From an uncultured Alistipes sp. (GTDB lineage: Bacteria > Bacteroidota > Bacteroidia > Bacteroidales > Rikenellaceae): DNA of 64,000 nt. Positions 34,161 through 43,072 of the stretch are shown here, piece by piece (position 1 is the stretch's first letter; every line of letters starts with the position of its first letter). A model generated the notes under the pieces. The model saw only the letters and a program-made list of their open reading frames with translations. It searched no databases and had not been told where the DNA came from. The translations under genes were made by a program, and so were the position numbers. Location: the NCBI GenBank assembly GCA_938014215.1, contig CALLRW010000013.1:1-64000 (forward strand), in the 5' to 3' direction.

Positions 34161-36149
34161 ATGCTGTTTCTCTACACGCTGTTGTTCCTCGTGGTGGTCG
34201 TTGCGGCGATCTTCACGACGCCGTTGCGGGCCAAGGCCTGGACGGCACTCGTCCTGACGGCCGTCGGGGCGCTGGCGGCCACAATCCGGGCCCTCGGAGT
34301 GCTCGCCGGCACAACCCCCGCCATGCTGTGGTCGGTGCCGGGCGCGCCGTTCGGAGGCGATACGGGCTCGATGGACGGGCTCTCGGCCCTCTTCGCGGTG
34401 CTGATCTCGATCGGCTCGGTCGCCTCGGTACTCTACTCGCGGGGCTATCTGGCCCACACCCTCGCCGGAAAATCCCCGGCACACGTCTCGCTGCACTACA
34501 CCTCGCTCACGGTGATGTTCTACGCCATGCTGGGGGTGGTCTGCTCCGACGGCGGCTTCTCGTTTCTCTTCTTCTGGGAGCTGATGACCGTGGCGTCGTT
34601 CCTGCTGATCCTCTACGACACCCAGCGCCGGGAGGTGAGCCGCGCGGCACTGGCCTATCTGATCATGATGCACATCGGCTTCGTGCTGCTGGTCGTGGGG
34701 TTCGTGCGGCTGGAGAGCGCCACGGGCGGAGCGACGTTCGCCGCCCTGGGCGAATACTTCCGCACGCAGCCGGGGCTGCCGCTGCTGATCGTCTTCCTGG
34801 CGGGCTTCGGCATGAAGGCCGGCATGTTCCCGATGCACGTCTGGCTGCCGGAGGCCCATCCGGCGGCTCCGTCGCACGTCTCGGCCCTGATGTCGGGCGT
34901 GATGATCAAGACGGGCATCTACGGCATCCTGCGCGTCGTGGCGGCGCTGGGCGAACTGCCCATGCTGCATACGGCCGGCGTGATCCTGCTCGTGGCGGGC
35001 ATCGTCACGGGCATCTGGGGCGTGCTGCTCGCCGCCACGCAGAATGACGTCAAACGGCTGCTGGCCTACTCGTCGATCGAGAACGTCGGCATCATCCTGC
35101 TGGCACTGGGCGTCGCGGCGCTGGGCAAGGCCTCGGGCAACTCGTTCGTGGCGCTGTGCGGCATCACGGGCGCCCTGCTCCACACGCTCAACCACTCGTT
35201 CTTCAAGTCGCTGCTCTTCTTCGGCGCCGGCAACATCCTCTCGCAGACCCACACCACGTCGCTCGACGAGCTGGGCGGCCTCTCGAAGCACATGCCCCTG
35301 ACGTCGATCCTCTTCCTGACGGGCACGGCGGCCATCTGCGCCCTGCCGCCGCTGAACGGCTTCGTCTCGGAGCTGCTCGTCTACCTCGGGCTCTTCGACG
35401 GCATCGCCTCCGGCAGCGAGATCCTCGCCTCGGCCGTCGGAGTGGCGGCGCTGGCCCTGATCGGCGGCGTGGCCGTACTGGCCTTCACGAAACTCTACGG
35501 CACGGTCTTCCTCGGCTCGCCCCGCTCGCACGAGGTGGCCGAATCGACCGAAGTCGACAACCTGCGCATCGCCGCCATGGCGCTGCCGCTGGCCGGCATT
35601 CTCTTCGTGGGGCTCTTCCCGCGGGCGGCCGTGGCGGGCGTGACGCGGGCGGCGGGCTTCTTCCTGCGCACCCCCTCGGATGCCGCCGACTGGCTGCTCT
35701 CCCCGACGCTGGCCACCGCCGGCCGCGTGGCCTGGGTGCTGATCCTGCTGGTCGGGGTGCTGGTCTGGCTGCGGCGACGCACGCTGCGCGGCCGGCAGAT
35801 CGCCGAAGGCCCCACGTGGGGCTGCGGCTTCACGGCCACCAACGTCCGGATGCAGTACACCGGCGAATCCTTCTCCGAGGGGCTGCAGTCGATCGCCACG
35901 CCGCTGACACAGAACAGCGGCGAGGGGTCGCCCGTTGGCAAGGGCGAGATCTTCCCCGACGCCCACCGCTTCGACGTCGGCCACCGCGACCGCATCGGCC
36001 GCCTCTTCTCGGCGTGGTGGGTCGAGCTGCTGCGCCTGATCAACCAGCGCGTCATGCGCCTGCGCACGGGCAAGATCAACCACTACGTGCTCTTCGCACT
36101 GGCCTTCCTCGTGCTGGTCTTCGTGTTGTCCATCCTGAACGTGATCTGA
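34161..36149 (+). CDS. HyfB/NuoL-M-like proton-pumping subunit
   Basis: A 662-residue polytopic subunit of the hydrogenase-4/Mrp-antiporter family (about 14-16 TM helices). The ion-translocation residues are intact: the Glu in FFWELMTVASF, the Lys and His in GMKAGMFPMHVWLPEAHPAAPSHVSALMSG, and the second-channel Lys in HSFFKSLLFFGAGN. The long C-terminal extension (about 560-662) is as in HyfB. It leads a tightly packed cluster hyfB-hyfC-hyfE-hyfF-hyfG-like. The redox partner subunits further on are degenerate, so its coupling mode is unclear. Confidence 0.9.
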   Translation: MLFLYTLLFLVVVVAAIFTTPLRAKAWTALVLTAVGALAATIRALGVLAGTTPAMLWSVPGAPFGGDTGSMDGLSALFAVLISIGSVASVLYSRGYLAHTLAGKSPAHVSLHYTSLTVMFYAMLGVVCSDGGFSFLFFWELMTVASFLLILYDTQRREVSRAALAYLIMMHIGFVLLVVGFVRLESATGGATFAALGEYFRTQPGLPLLIVFLAGFGMKAGMFPMHVWLPEAHPAAPSHVSALMSGVMIKTGIYGILRVVAALGELPMLHTAGVILLVAGIVTGIWGVLLAATQNDVKRLLAYSSIENVGIILLALGVAALGKASGNSFVALCGITGALLHTLNHSFFKSLLFFGAGNILSQTHTTSLDELGGLSKHMPLTSILFLTGTAAICALPPLNGFVSELLVYLGLFDGIASGSEILASAVGVAALALIGGVAVLAFTKLYGTVFLGSPRSHEVAESTEVDNLRIAAMALPLAGILFVGLFPRAAVAGVTRAAGFFLRTPSDAADWLLSPTLATAGRVAWVLILLVGVLVWLRRRTLRGRQIAEGPTWGCGFTATNVRMQYTGESFSEGLQSIATPLTQNSGEGSPVGKGEIFPDAHRFDVGHRDRIGRLFSAWWVELLRLINQRVMRLRTGKINHYVLFALAFLVLVFVLSILNVI

Positions 36150-36153
36150 TCCC

Positions 36154-37068
36154 ATGGCACTGCTCAATACACTTCTGATCCTGTTGGCGGCCCTCTGCAT
36201 CCCGGGGCTGATCAACCGCACGCGGGCCCGGCTGGCGGGCCGCAAGGGCATCCGCTTCGCCCAGCACCTCTACGACCTGAGGCTGCTGCTGCGCAAAGGG
36301 GCCGTCTACTCGACGACAACCACGGCGCTGTTCCGCACGGCACCGTCGGTCATCCTGGCCACGTCGCTGCTGGCCGCACTCTTCATTCCGGTGGGCAACC
36401 TGCGGCCGCTGCTCTCGTTCAACGGCGACGTGGTGGCCTTCGCCTACCTGCTGGCGCTGGGCCGCATGGCGCTGATCCTGGCGGCGATGGATACGGGCAG
36501 CTCGTTCGAGGGGATGGGCGCCAGCCGCGAGGCGCTGTACGGCGCCCTAATCGAACCGGCGCTGATGCTCACCGTCGGGACGCTGGCGCTGCTCTCGGGC
36601 CACACCTCCTTCGCAACGATCTTCGCGGCGGATCTGGCCGGCAACACGAAGTTCGTGATCGTCCTGCTGCTGGCGGCCTACGTGCTGACGAAGATCGTCT
36701 TCACGGAGAGCGGCCGCATCCCGGTCGACGACCCCCGCACGCACCTCGAACTGACAATGATCCACGAGGTGATGTGCCTCGACTACTGCGGCGTCGATCT
36801 GGCCTACATCAAGTTGTCGACGTGGCTGAAGAGCGCGGCGCTGTCGATGCTGGCGGCCGATGCCGTGGCGGCGGTGATCTGCCCGCGGTGGTGGTTCGCC
36901 GCGCCGCTGGCCATCCTGCTCACGGGACTCTCGGTGGGCATCGTCGAGTCGACCCAGGCGCGCAACAAGCTCGTCCGCAACACCACCTTCATCCTCACCA
37001 TCACGGCACTGGCCGCCCTGGTCTTCTTCACGGGCTACCTGCTGCAACTTAATATCGGTATCCAATGA
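36154..37068 (+). CDS. HyfC/NuoH-like membrane subunit
   Basis: A 304-residue, eight-TM NuoH-family subunit that anchors the peripheral arm in hydrogenase-4 and complex I. The conserved loop FTESGRIPVDDPRTHLELT and the following MIHEVMC with its Glu are preserved, as is RLLLRKGAVYS near the N-terminus. It begins 4 bases after the hyfB-like stop and its last four bases overlap the next gene (ATGA), consistent with translational coupling. Confidence 0.9.
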   Translation: MALLNTLLILLAALCIPGLINRTRARLAGRKGIRFAQHLYDLRLLLRKGAVYSTTTTALFRTAPSVILATSLLAALFIPVGNLRPLLSFNGDVVAFAYLLALGRMALILAAMDTGSSFEGMGASREALYGALIEPALMLTVGTLALLSGHTSFATIFAADLAGNTKFVIVLLLAAYVLTKIVFTESGRIPVDDPRTHLELTMIHEVMCLDYCGVDLAYIKLSTWLKSAALSMLAADAVAAVICPRWWFAAPLAILLTGLSVGIVESTQARNKLVRNTTFILTITALAALVFFTGYLLQLNIGIQ

Positions 37069-37694
37069 TTCTGCCGCTGATTCTGCTCTACGTCGTGACG
37101 CTCGTCTACCTGTCGATCACCGAGCGTTTCCGCAACTTCGCCTCGCTGATCGGCCTGCAGGGGTGGCTGCTCTTCGGCATCGCCCTGGTGCGGCTCCATG
37201 CGGCCAACCCCGGCGAGCTGATCTTCGTCTCGCTCGAGACGCTGCTCTTCAAGGGGATTCTGGTCCCGTGGCTGCTCTTCGCCGTGATCCGCCGCACGCG
37301 CATCAACCGCGTCCGGCGGTCGGGATCGTCGCAGTCGGGCTCGCTGCTGCTGTCGCTCGTGGCCCTGGCCGTGAGCGCCTCGCTGACCTACTACATCGCC
37401 GATTCGACGGTCGATCTGCTCTTCTTCGGCGTGGCCCTCTACTCGCTGCTGAGCGGGCTGATCCTGATCGTGCTGCGGCAGCGGATCTTCTCCCACATGA
37501 TCGGCTTCCTGGTGATCGAGAACGGCGTGTTCCTCTTCTCGACGGCCATCGGCGTGGAGATGCCGCTGCTGATCAACTTCGCCATCCTGCTCGACATCCT
37601 CATCTCGGTACTGATGCTGGGCATCTTCTTCACGAAGATCGACGACAAGATCCACGCCGACGACGCCGATTCACTCACCAACGTAAAGGACTGA
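37065..37694 (+). CDS. HyfE/NuoK-like membrane subunit
   Basis: A 209-residue hydrophobic protein with about six TM helices, homologous to HyfE, whose C-terminal half resembles NuoK. The signature IGFLVIENGVFLFS keeps the conserved membrane Glu. It overlaps hyfC-like by four bases and is followed 4 bases later by hyfF-like. The C-terminus is short and acidic. Confidence 0.9.
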   Translation: MILPLILLYVVTLVYLSITERFRNFASLIGLQGWLLFGIALVRLHAANPGELIFVSLETLLFKGILVPWLLFAVIRRTRINRVRRSGSSQSGSLLLSLVALAVSASLTYYIADSTVDLLFFGVALYSLLSGLILIVLRQRIFSHMIGFLVIENGVFLFSTAIGVEMPLLINFAILLDILISVLMLGIFFTKIDDKIHADDADSLTNVKD

Positions 37695-37698
37695 CGCC

Positions 37699-39099
37699 AT
37701 GATAGCCTATCTCATCGCAAGCCTCGTGATTGCCGCCCTGACCTTCGCCGTACGCCGCGAGCGGCAGCTCTTCTACACGGGTGTGGCCTTCTACGCCGTA
37801 CAGGCGGCCTTCGCCGCGGCGATCCTCTTCGGAGGTCTCTACGGGCGGGCATCGACCGCGTGGTTCACGTTCGATGCCGCGGGGACGCTCTTCTACGTGC
37901 TGCTGTGCATCGTCTCGGCCTTCGCCTACTTCCATTCGGAGGCCTACCTGCGCGAAAACGACCTCGCGCAGACCCGGGCCTACTCGGCTCTGGTGATGCT
38001 GCTGACGACAGCCATCGCGGGGTCGTACTTCGCCTCGAACCTGGCCGTGACGTGGATCTTCCTCGAGGCCACGACCCTCTGCTCGGCGGGCATCATCTAC
38101 CACCGCCGCACGGCCCAGACGCTCGAAGCGGCGTGGAAATACGTCTTCGTCTGCTCGACGGGCATTGCCATGGCCTACCTGGGGATCCTGCTGCTGGCGG
38201 CCGCCACGGAGTGCGAATCGCTCAACTACGAGGTCGTCGCCGCAGCCGTCGGCAACGGCAACGCCCTCTACCTGAAGACGGCCTTCCTGCTGATCCTGTG
38301 CGGCTACAGCTGCAAGATGGAGCTCTTCCCGCTCTACACCGTCGGCATCGACGCCAACTTTGCGGCGCCGTCGCCCGCCTCGGCCCTGATCTCGACGGGG
38401 CTGGTCAACGCCGGTTTTCTGGCCATCTTCCGCGTCTACCGGCTGCTGGCCGGGACGGAGGTCTTCGGCTGGGTGCGCTCGGTGCTGCTGATCGTCGGGG
38501 TGCTGTCGCTCATCATCGGCGCCCTCTTCCTGCGGCGCACGAACAACTACAAGCGCTTCCTCTCCTACTCGACGGTCGAGAACATGGGCATCGCCGCCAT
38601 CGGTCTGGGTGTGGGCGGCCTTGGGGTCTGGGCCGCCGTGTTCCACGTCGTCTGCCACACCTTCATCAAGAGCAGCCTCTTCCTGCAGATGGCCGTCGTG
38701 CGGCAGGTCTACAACGGCTACCGCATCAACCGCATCGGCGACTACATCCACATCAACCGCGTGGGGGCCATCGGGCTGCTCACGGGCATGGTCGTGCTGG
38801 TGGCCTTCCCGCCCTCGCCGCTCTTCGTCTCGGAGCTGCTGATCCTGCGCGAGACGATCGCCGGCGGCCGCTGGTGGCTCGTGGCCGGAATGCTGCTGCT
38901 GTTGTGCATCGTCATCTACTCGTTCTGCTCGCGCATGATCCGCCTCTGCTACCAGCCCAATCAGGACGAACTCCACCCCTCGAAGGTCGACCGGGCGCTG
39001 TCGTGGTCGGCCCTGACGCTGCTCGCGGCGGCCATGGTGCTGGGACTCTGGCAGCCGGCCTTCCTGCGTGAACTGATCGATCAAATCGCCTTGTTATGA
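37699..39099 (+). CDS. HyfF/NuoN-like proton-pumping subunit
   Basis: A 466-residue antiporter-like subunit (12-14 TM). Key residues are present: the Glu in WIFLEATTLCSAG, the Lys in GYSCKMELFPL, the Lys in HTFIKSSLFLQ, and FLSYSTVENMGIA. The usual lysine-containing GxKxxxxPMHxWLPDAH motif is replaced by CKMELFPLYTVGIDA, as in the HyfF subfamily. Its stop overlaps the hyfG-like start by four bases. Confidence 0.9.
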   Translation: MIAYLIASLVIAALTFAVRRERQLFYTGVAFYAVQAAFAAAILFGGLYGRASTAWFTFDAAGTLFYVLLCIVSAFAYFHSEAYLRENDLAQTRAYSALVMLLTTAIAGSYFASNLAVTWIFLEATTLCSAGIIYHRRTAQTLEAAWKYVFVCSTGIAMAYLGILLLAAATECESLNYEVVAAAVGNGNALYLKTAFLLILCGYSCKMELFPLYTVGIDANFAAPSPASALISTGLVNAGFLAIFRVYRLLAGTEVFGWVRSVLLIVGVLSLIIGALFLRRTNNYKRFLSYSTVENMGIAAIGLGVGGLGVWAAVFHVVCHTFIKSSLFLQMAVVRQVYNGYRINRIGDYIHINRVGAIGLLTGMVVLVAFPPSPLFVSELLILRETIAGGRWWLVAGMLLLLCIVIYSFCSRMIRLCYQPNQDELHPSKVDRALSWSALTLLAAAMVLGLWQPAFLRELIDQIALL

Positions 39100-40625
39100 A
39101 CTACCTCGTAACCGACAATACCTCGGGCGCCGTGCGCCTGGAGGAGATTCCCGAAGTCTCCTACCCCACGTTCTACGAGCTGCTGCGCACGTGGCTCACG
39201 GACGAACGCTACCACGTGGCGCACTACTTCGCGCTGCCCTCCGGCGACCGGATGCGCTTCTACTGCCTGGTGCTCGACGATGCCGAAAGCCGGGTGCTGA
39301 TCACCTCCCACGCCACGGGCTACTACGACGACACGGCACTGCCGTCGCTCACGGCGCTGCACCCGCAGATGCACCCCTTCGAGCGCGACATCACCGAACG
39401 CTACGGCATCCGCTTCGACGGCCAGCCGTGGCCCAAGCCGCTGCGCTTCCCCTTCGACCGCTACGATCGCCAGAGCTCGATGGACAACTACCCCTTCTAC
39501 ACGATGGCCGGCCACTCGCACCACGAGGTCAACGTGGGACCGATCCACGCCGGGATCATCGAACCGGGAGCCTTCCGCTTCATCTGCAACGGCGAAGAGG
39601 TGCTCCACCTCGAGATTGCGCTGGGCTACCAGCACCGCGGGGTCGAGGCGGCCTTCGCGGCGACGGACAACCGCCTGCGTCAGATGTGCCTGGCCGAGGC
39701 CGTTGCGGGCGACAGCGCCGTGACCCACGCCACGGCCTTCGCCGAGGCGATCGAGAAGCTGACCGACCGCGAACGCCCCGCGCAGCTCGACCGGGAACGG
39801 GCCGTTGCGCTCGAGCTGGAGCGCATGGCGATGCAGATTGCCGATACGGGAGCGCTGTCGATGGATGCGGGCTACCAGCTGGGACAGGTGGCCTGCGAGG
39901 CGCTGCGCACGATGACGATCAACACCACGCAGGCGTGGTGCGGCAACCGCTTCGGCAAGGGGCTGATCCGCCCCCACGGCACGAACCACCCGCTGACGCC
40001 GGCCAAGTCGGCGATGATCCGCCGCAACGTCGCCGAGATCGCCCGCCGCTACGAGGAGGTGCGCCGCGATCTGGAGTCGTCGCCGACGCTGCTGGCGCGT
40101 TTCGAACAGTGCGGCATCGTCCCGCGCGAGGAGATGCGGCGGCTGGGCGGCGTGGGCCAGGCGGCCCGGGCCAGCGGTCTGGCCCGCGACATCCGCACGA
40201 CGCATCCGTGGGGTTCGTACGGCAAGTGCCTCCACCACGAAACGGTCGTCGAACAGGCGGGCGACGTGATGGCCCGGCTCGAGGTGCGCTGCCGCGAGGT
40301 GCTGCAGTCGGCGCGCTACGTCGACCGGCTGCTGGAGATCTACGAACAGAAGTACGGCGCGCTCGAGAATCCGTGCGAGGTGCCCGACTACACGACCTCG
40401 CTCACGCCATCGGCACTCTCGTTCGGGTTGGTCGAGGGGTGGCGCGGCGAGACGTGCCACGTGGTGGTGACCGATGCGGAGGGGCATCTGGCGGCGTGCC
40501 GGATCAAGGACCCGAGTCTGCACAACTGGCTGGCGCTGGCACTGGCCGTGCGCGGCGAGGGGATCTCCGACTTCCCGATCTGCAACAAGAGCTTCAACCT
40601 CTCTTACTGCGGCCACGACCTCTAA
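39096..40625 (+). CDS. HyfG-like large subunit lacking all NiFe-ligand cysteines
   Basis: A 509-residue fusion of a NuoC-like domain (about 1-125, ending FERDITERYGIRF and WPKPLRFPF) and a NuoD/NiFe-hydrogenase large-subunit domain (about 140-509). In NiFe hydrogenases the metal is held by RxCGxCxxxH near the start of that domain and DPCxxCxxR/H at the end. Here the first reads A204-G-D-S207 with the His kept (H211), and the second reads S503-Y-C505-G506 at the very end (SFNLSYCGHDL). All four ligand cysteines are gone (Ala, Ser, Ser, Gly), so no NiFe site can form. This matches energy-converting hydrogenase-related (Ehr) complexes. A terminator follows. Confidence 0.9.
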   Translation: MNYLVTDNTSGAVRLEEIPEVSYPTFYELLRTWLTDERYHVAHYFALPSGDRMRFYCLVLDDAESRVLITSHATGYYDDTALPSLTALHPQMHPFERDITERYGIRFDGQPWPKPLRFPFDRYDRQSSMDNYPFYTMAGHSHHEVNVGPIHAGIIEPGAFRFICNGEEVLHLEIALGYQHRGVEAAFAATDNRLRQMCLAEAVAGDSAVTHATAFAEAIEKLTDRERPAQLDRERAVALELERMAMQIADTGALSMDAGYQLGQVACEALRTMTINTTQAWCGNRFGKGLIRPHGTNHPLTPAKSAMIRRNVAEIARRYEEVRRDLESSPTLLARFEQCGIVPREEMRRLGGVGQAARASGLARDIRTTHPWGSYGKCLHHETVVEQAGDVMARLEVRCREVLQSARYVDRLLEIYEQKYGALENPCEVPDYTTSLTPSALSFGLVEGWRGETCHVVVTDAEGHLAACRIKDPSLHNWLALALAVRGEGISDFPICNKSFNLSYCGHDL

Positions 40626-40647
40626 CCGGCCGCAGGAGAGAACATCC

Positions 40648-40680
40648 GGCCCCGCTCCTTTTCGGAAGCGGGGCCTTTTT
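40648..40680 (+). terminator. Terminator of hyf-like operon
   Basis: Stem GGCCCCGCT / AGCGGGGCC with a loop of ten, followed by five T, 22 bases after the hyfG-like stop. Confidence 0.9.
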
Positions 40681-40901
40681 GCATCGTCGCAGAGGCAGAT
40701 CCGGAGGAGAATTGCGATCTCAGGACGGGTGGCAACGTCGCAGGAGCAACCGGCAGGCCGTACGGCCCCGGAACGGGCTGCAGACACCTCCCGACGGGGA
40801 GAAACGTCAAAAAATCCCTGTTTTCCGCAAAAAAATCCCCAGCCTTGCGGCGGGAAAAGGCGAACTTTGCCGTCGGAAAACCTGAAACGAAAAACCGACC
40901 C

Positions 40902-42026
40902 ATGAAACACCTTTCGCGCCTCTTCAGCCTCGGAATGCTTGTCTGCTGCACCCTCTTTGCCGCAGCCTGCAGTTCGGACGACAACGAAACCCTGCAGCCC
41001 GGTGACACCCCCGCGCCGACCCCCGACACACCGGCCATCCACACGGTGGTCGTAGCCCAGGACGGCACGGGTGACTACGCAACCCTGCAGGAGGCCTTCG
41101 ATGCGCTGCCCGTCGACGGCGAACCGCACATCGTCCGCCTGCGTCCGGGAACCTACTACGAGAAGGTGACCCTCTCGGCGAAACACCCCCGCGTGACACT
41201 CATCGGCGACGACGCCGCGACGTGCATCATCACCTACGACGACTTCGCGGGCCACGACGACGGCCGGGGCGGCACGCTCGGGACGTGGCAGTGCCAGAGC
41301 TTCCTGGTCGAAGCCGACGACTTCACGGCCAGCAACGTGACCATCGCCAACAGCTACGTGAACAGCCAGGCCAACGCCGCCGTCAACAAGGATACGCAGG
41401 CCGTGGCGCTGCGCATCGAGGGGGACCGCGCGGCCTTCTACGGCTGCCGCATCATGGGCTATCAGGATACGCTCTTCGGGCGCGGCACGGGTCGCGTCTA
41501 CCTGCGCGACTGCTACATCGAGGGGAACGTCGACTTCATCTTCGGCTCGTCGACGATGGTGCTCGATCGCTGCACGCTCCACGTCAACCGCAACAACAGT
41601 GTGCTGACGGCCCCGTCGACCCCCGCCGACCACAAGTACGGCATCGTCTGCATCGACTGCACGATCACCTGTCCGGCAACGGGCGAAACGGATTTCGACG
41701 GCACGAAGTTCTCCTACTTCTACCTGGGCCGTCCGTGGCAGAACGCCCCGCGTGCGGTCTTCATCCGCTGCGAGGAGCCCGCGGCCCTGCGTGCCGAGGG
41801 GTGGACGACGATGTCGGCCCAGCCGGAGCTCTTCGCCGAGTACCGCTGCACGGGTGACGGCGCGACCTCCGACCGGCTGGCCAAACGGGCCAACGGCGGC
41901 CGCCAGCTCTCCGATTCGGAGGGTGCGGAGTATGTCGTGGCGAACATCTTCGCCAAGTCGGCAGCTCCGGAGAACGGCTCCGACTGGCTCCCGTCGAGCC
42001 TCTTCACCGATCCGGGACAGGAGTAG
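40902..42026 (+). CDS. Pectinesterase (CE8) lipoprotein
   Basis: A 374-residue right-handed beta-helix pectin methylesterase that removes methyl groups from homogalacturonan. A lipobox FAAAC places it as a lipoprotein after a short Pro/Thr tether. Catalytic motifs in order are YGCRIMGYQDTLF (acid Asp), GNVDFIFGSST (nucleophile Asp), and FYLGRPW (Arg). Full catalytic domain from about 45. ATG 40902 is preferred to an upstream in-frame ATG because it begins the signal peptide. It sits between the hyfG-like and hyfI-like genes; no other pectin gene is near. Confidence 0.93.
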   Translation: MKHLSRLFSLGMLVCCTLFAAACSSDDNETLQPGDTPAPTPDTPAIHTVVVAQDGTGDYATLQEAFDALPVDGEPHIVRLRPGTYYEKVTLSAKHPRVTLIGDDAATCIITYDDFAGHDDGRGGTLGTWQCQSFLVEADDFTASNVTIANSYVNSQANAAVNKDTQAVALRIEGDRAAFYGCRIMGYQDTLFGRGTGRVYLRDCYIEGNVDFIFGSSTMVLDRCTLHVNRNNSVLTAPSTPADHKYGIVCIDCTITCPATGETDFDGTKFSYFYLGRPWQNAPRAVFIRCEEPAALRAEGWTTMSAQPELFAEYRCTGDGATSDRLAKRANGGRQLSDSEGAEYVVANIFAKSAAPENGSDWLPSSLFTDPGQE

Positions 42027-42251
42027 CGCCAACGCGCCGCACCGGTCAGGAAGCACCCCCCGGGCGTGCATTCGGACAACCGGACGAGACGAAATACAGA
42101 AATACCTCAACCAACAAAACCAAACCGAACCCATCTTCAAATTTTCCTTTTCGACCACGGGTCCCCGCTCCATCGACGGAACGGAGGCCCGTGTTTTTGT
42201 GCCGGGACCTCGCGGGGCGGACTTTTCACGGAGCAAAAGGAGGGGCGATGC

Positions 42252-42282
42252 TTGGAGGATCCGGGGGATTTCGCTATTTTTG
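42252..42282 (+). promoter_or_regulatory. Promoter of hyfI-like/chromate operon
   Basis: TTG at 42252-42254 and TATTTTTG at 42275-42282 are 20 nt apart, an excellent Bacteroidetes promoter, 21 bases before the ATG at 42304. It shows that the hyfI-like gene is transcribed apart from the hyfB-G cluster. Nothing else is seen in the gap 42027-42251. Confidence 0.75.
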
Positions 42283-42303
42283 CGGGCATCAAACATCGCA
42301 ACC

Positions 42304-43068
42304 ATGATCCTACCGAAAATACGGGTGCTGCGCAGCCACGGACAGCAGGCCATTCCGGACCTCGACGCCGTGCAGCTGACCGAGGAGTTCCGGGGCCGTC
42401 CCGAACTGACCTTCACCGAGGATACGACCGAGGCCGAACGCGCCGAGGCCATCTGCCCGACGGGGGCCTTCCGGGCCGATCCGCTGGAGCTCGATCTGGG
42501 ACGGTGCCTCTTCTGCGGGGAGTGTGCCCGGGTGGCGCCGCGCAACGTGCGCTTCACGAACGACTACCGCATCGGCTCGCCCACGCGCGAGGGGCTCATC
42601 CTCCACGACGGCGACACCCGCGTGGCATTCGATCCGGAGCAGGTACGGCCCGAAATCCGCCGCTGCTTCCGCCAGGCGCTGCAGCTGCGCGAGGTCTCGG
42701 CCGGCGGCGACGCCTCGGTCGAGATGGAGCTCAACGCCACGGGCAACGTCAACTTCGATCTGGGACGCTTCGGCATCGGCTTCACCGCCTCGCCGCGTCA
42801 TGCCGACGGCGTGGTGGTCTCGGGTCCGCTGACGGCCAACATGGCCGAGGCGCTGGAGATCTGCTACGACGCCGTAGCCGAACCGAAGATTCTGGTCATG
42901 TGCGGCACGGAGGCCTGTTCGGGAGGGCTCTTCGCCGAGAGCCGCGCCCTGGACCGCAGCTTCCTTGACACGCACAAGCCCGACCTCTGGCTTCCCGGAG
43001 CGCCGACCCACCCGATGATCTACATCGACGGCCTGCTGACACTGCTCGGCCGCAAAAAAAGAGATTGA
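42304..43068 (+). CDS. HyfH-HyfI (ferredoxin-NuoB)-like subunit with degenerate clusters
   Basis: A 254-residue protein joining a ferredoxin-like domain (about 25-95) to a NuoB/HyfI-like domain (about 140-254, with FGIGFTASPRHADGVVVSGP and YIDGLLTLL). In the ferredoxin, C51 (from ICPTGAF) plus C68, C71 and C74 (CLFCGEC) are kept; the other four expected cysteines are missing, including position 78 (Ala). This removes exactly one of two 4Fe-4S clusters. In the NuoB domain three of the four proximal-cluster cysteines are replaced (N148, F151, A233 in PGAP) and only C205 remains. It has its own promoter and is 4 bases before the chromate transporter gene. Confidence 0.85.
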   Translation: MILPKIRVLRSHGQQAIPDLDAVQLTEEFRGRPELTFTEDTTEAERAEAICPTGAFRADPLELDLGRCLFCGECARVAPRNVRFTNDYRIGSPTREGLILHDGDTRVAFDPEQVRPEIRRCFRQALQLREVSAGGDASVEMELNATGNVNFDLGRFGIGFTASPRHADGVVVSGPLTANMAEALEICYDAVAEPKILVMCGTEACSGGLFAESRALDRSFLDTHKPDLWLPGAPTHPMIYIDGLLTLLGRKKRD

Positions 43069-43072
43069 CACC

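Noticed and set aside
39081..42557. Long minus-strand ORF across hyfG-like, the pectinesterase and part of the hyfI-like gene
   Set aside because: It crosses three confident genes in antisense and their intergenic spaces; composition artefact.
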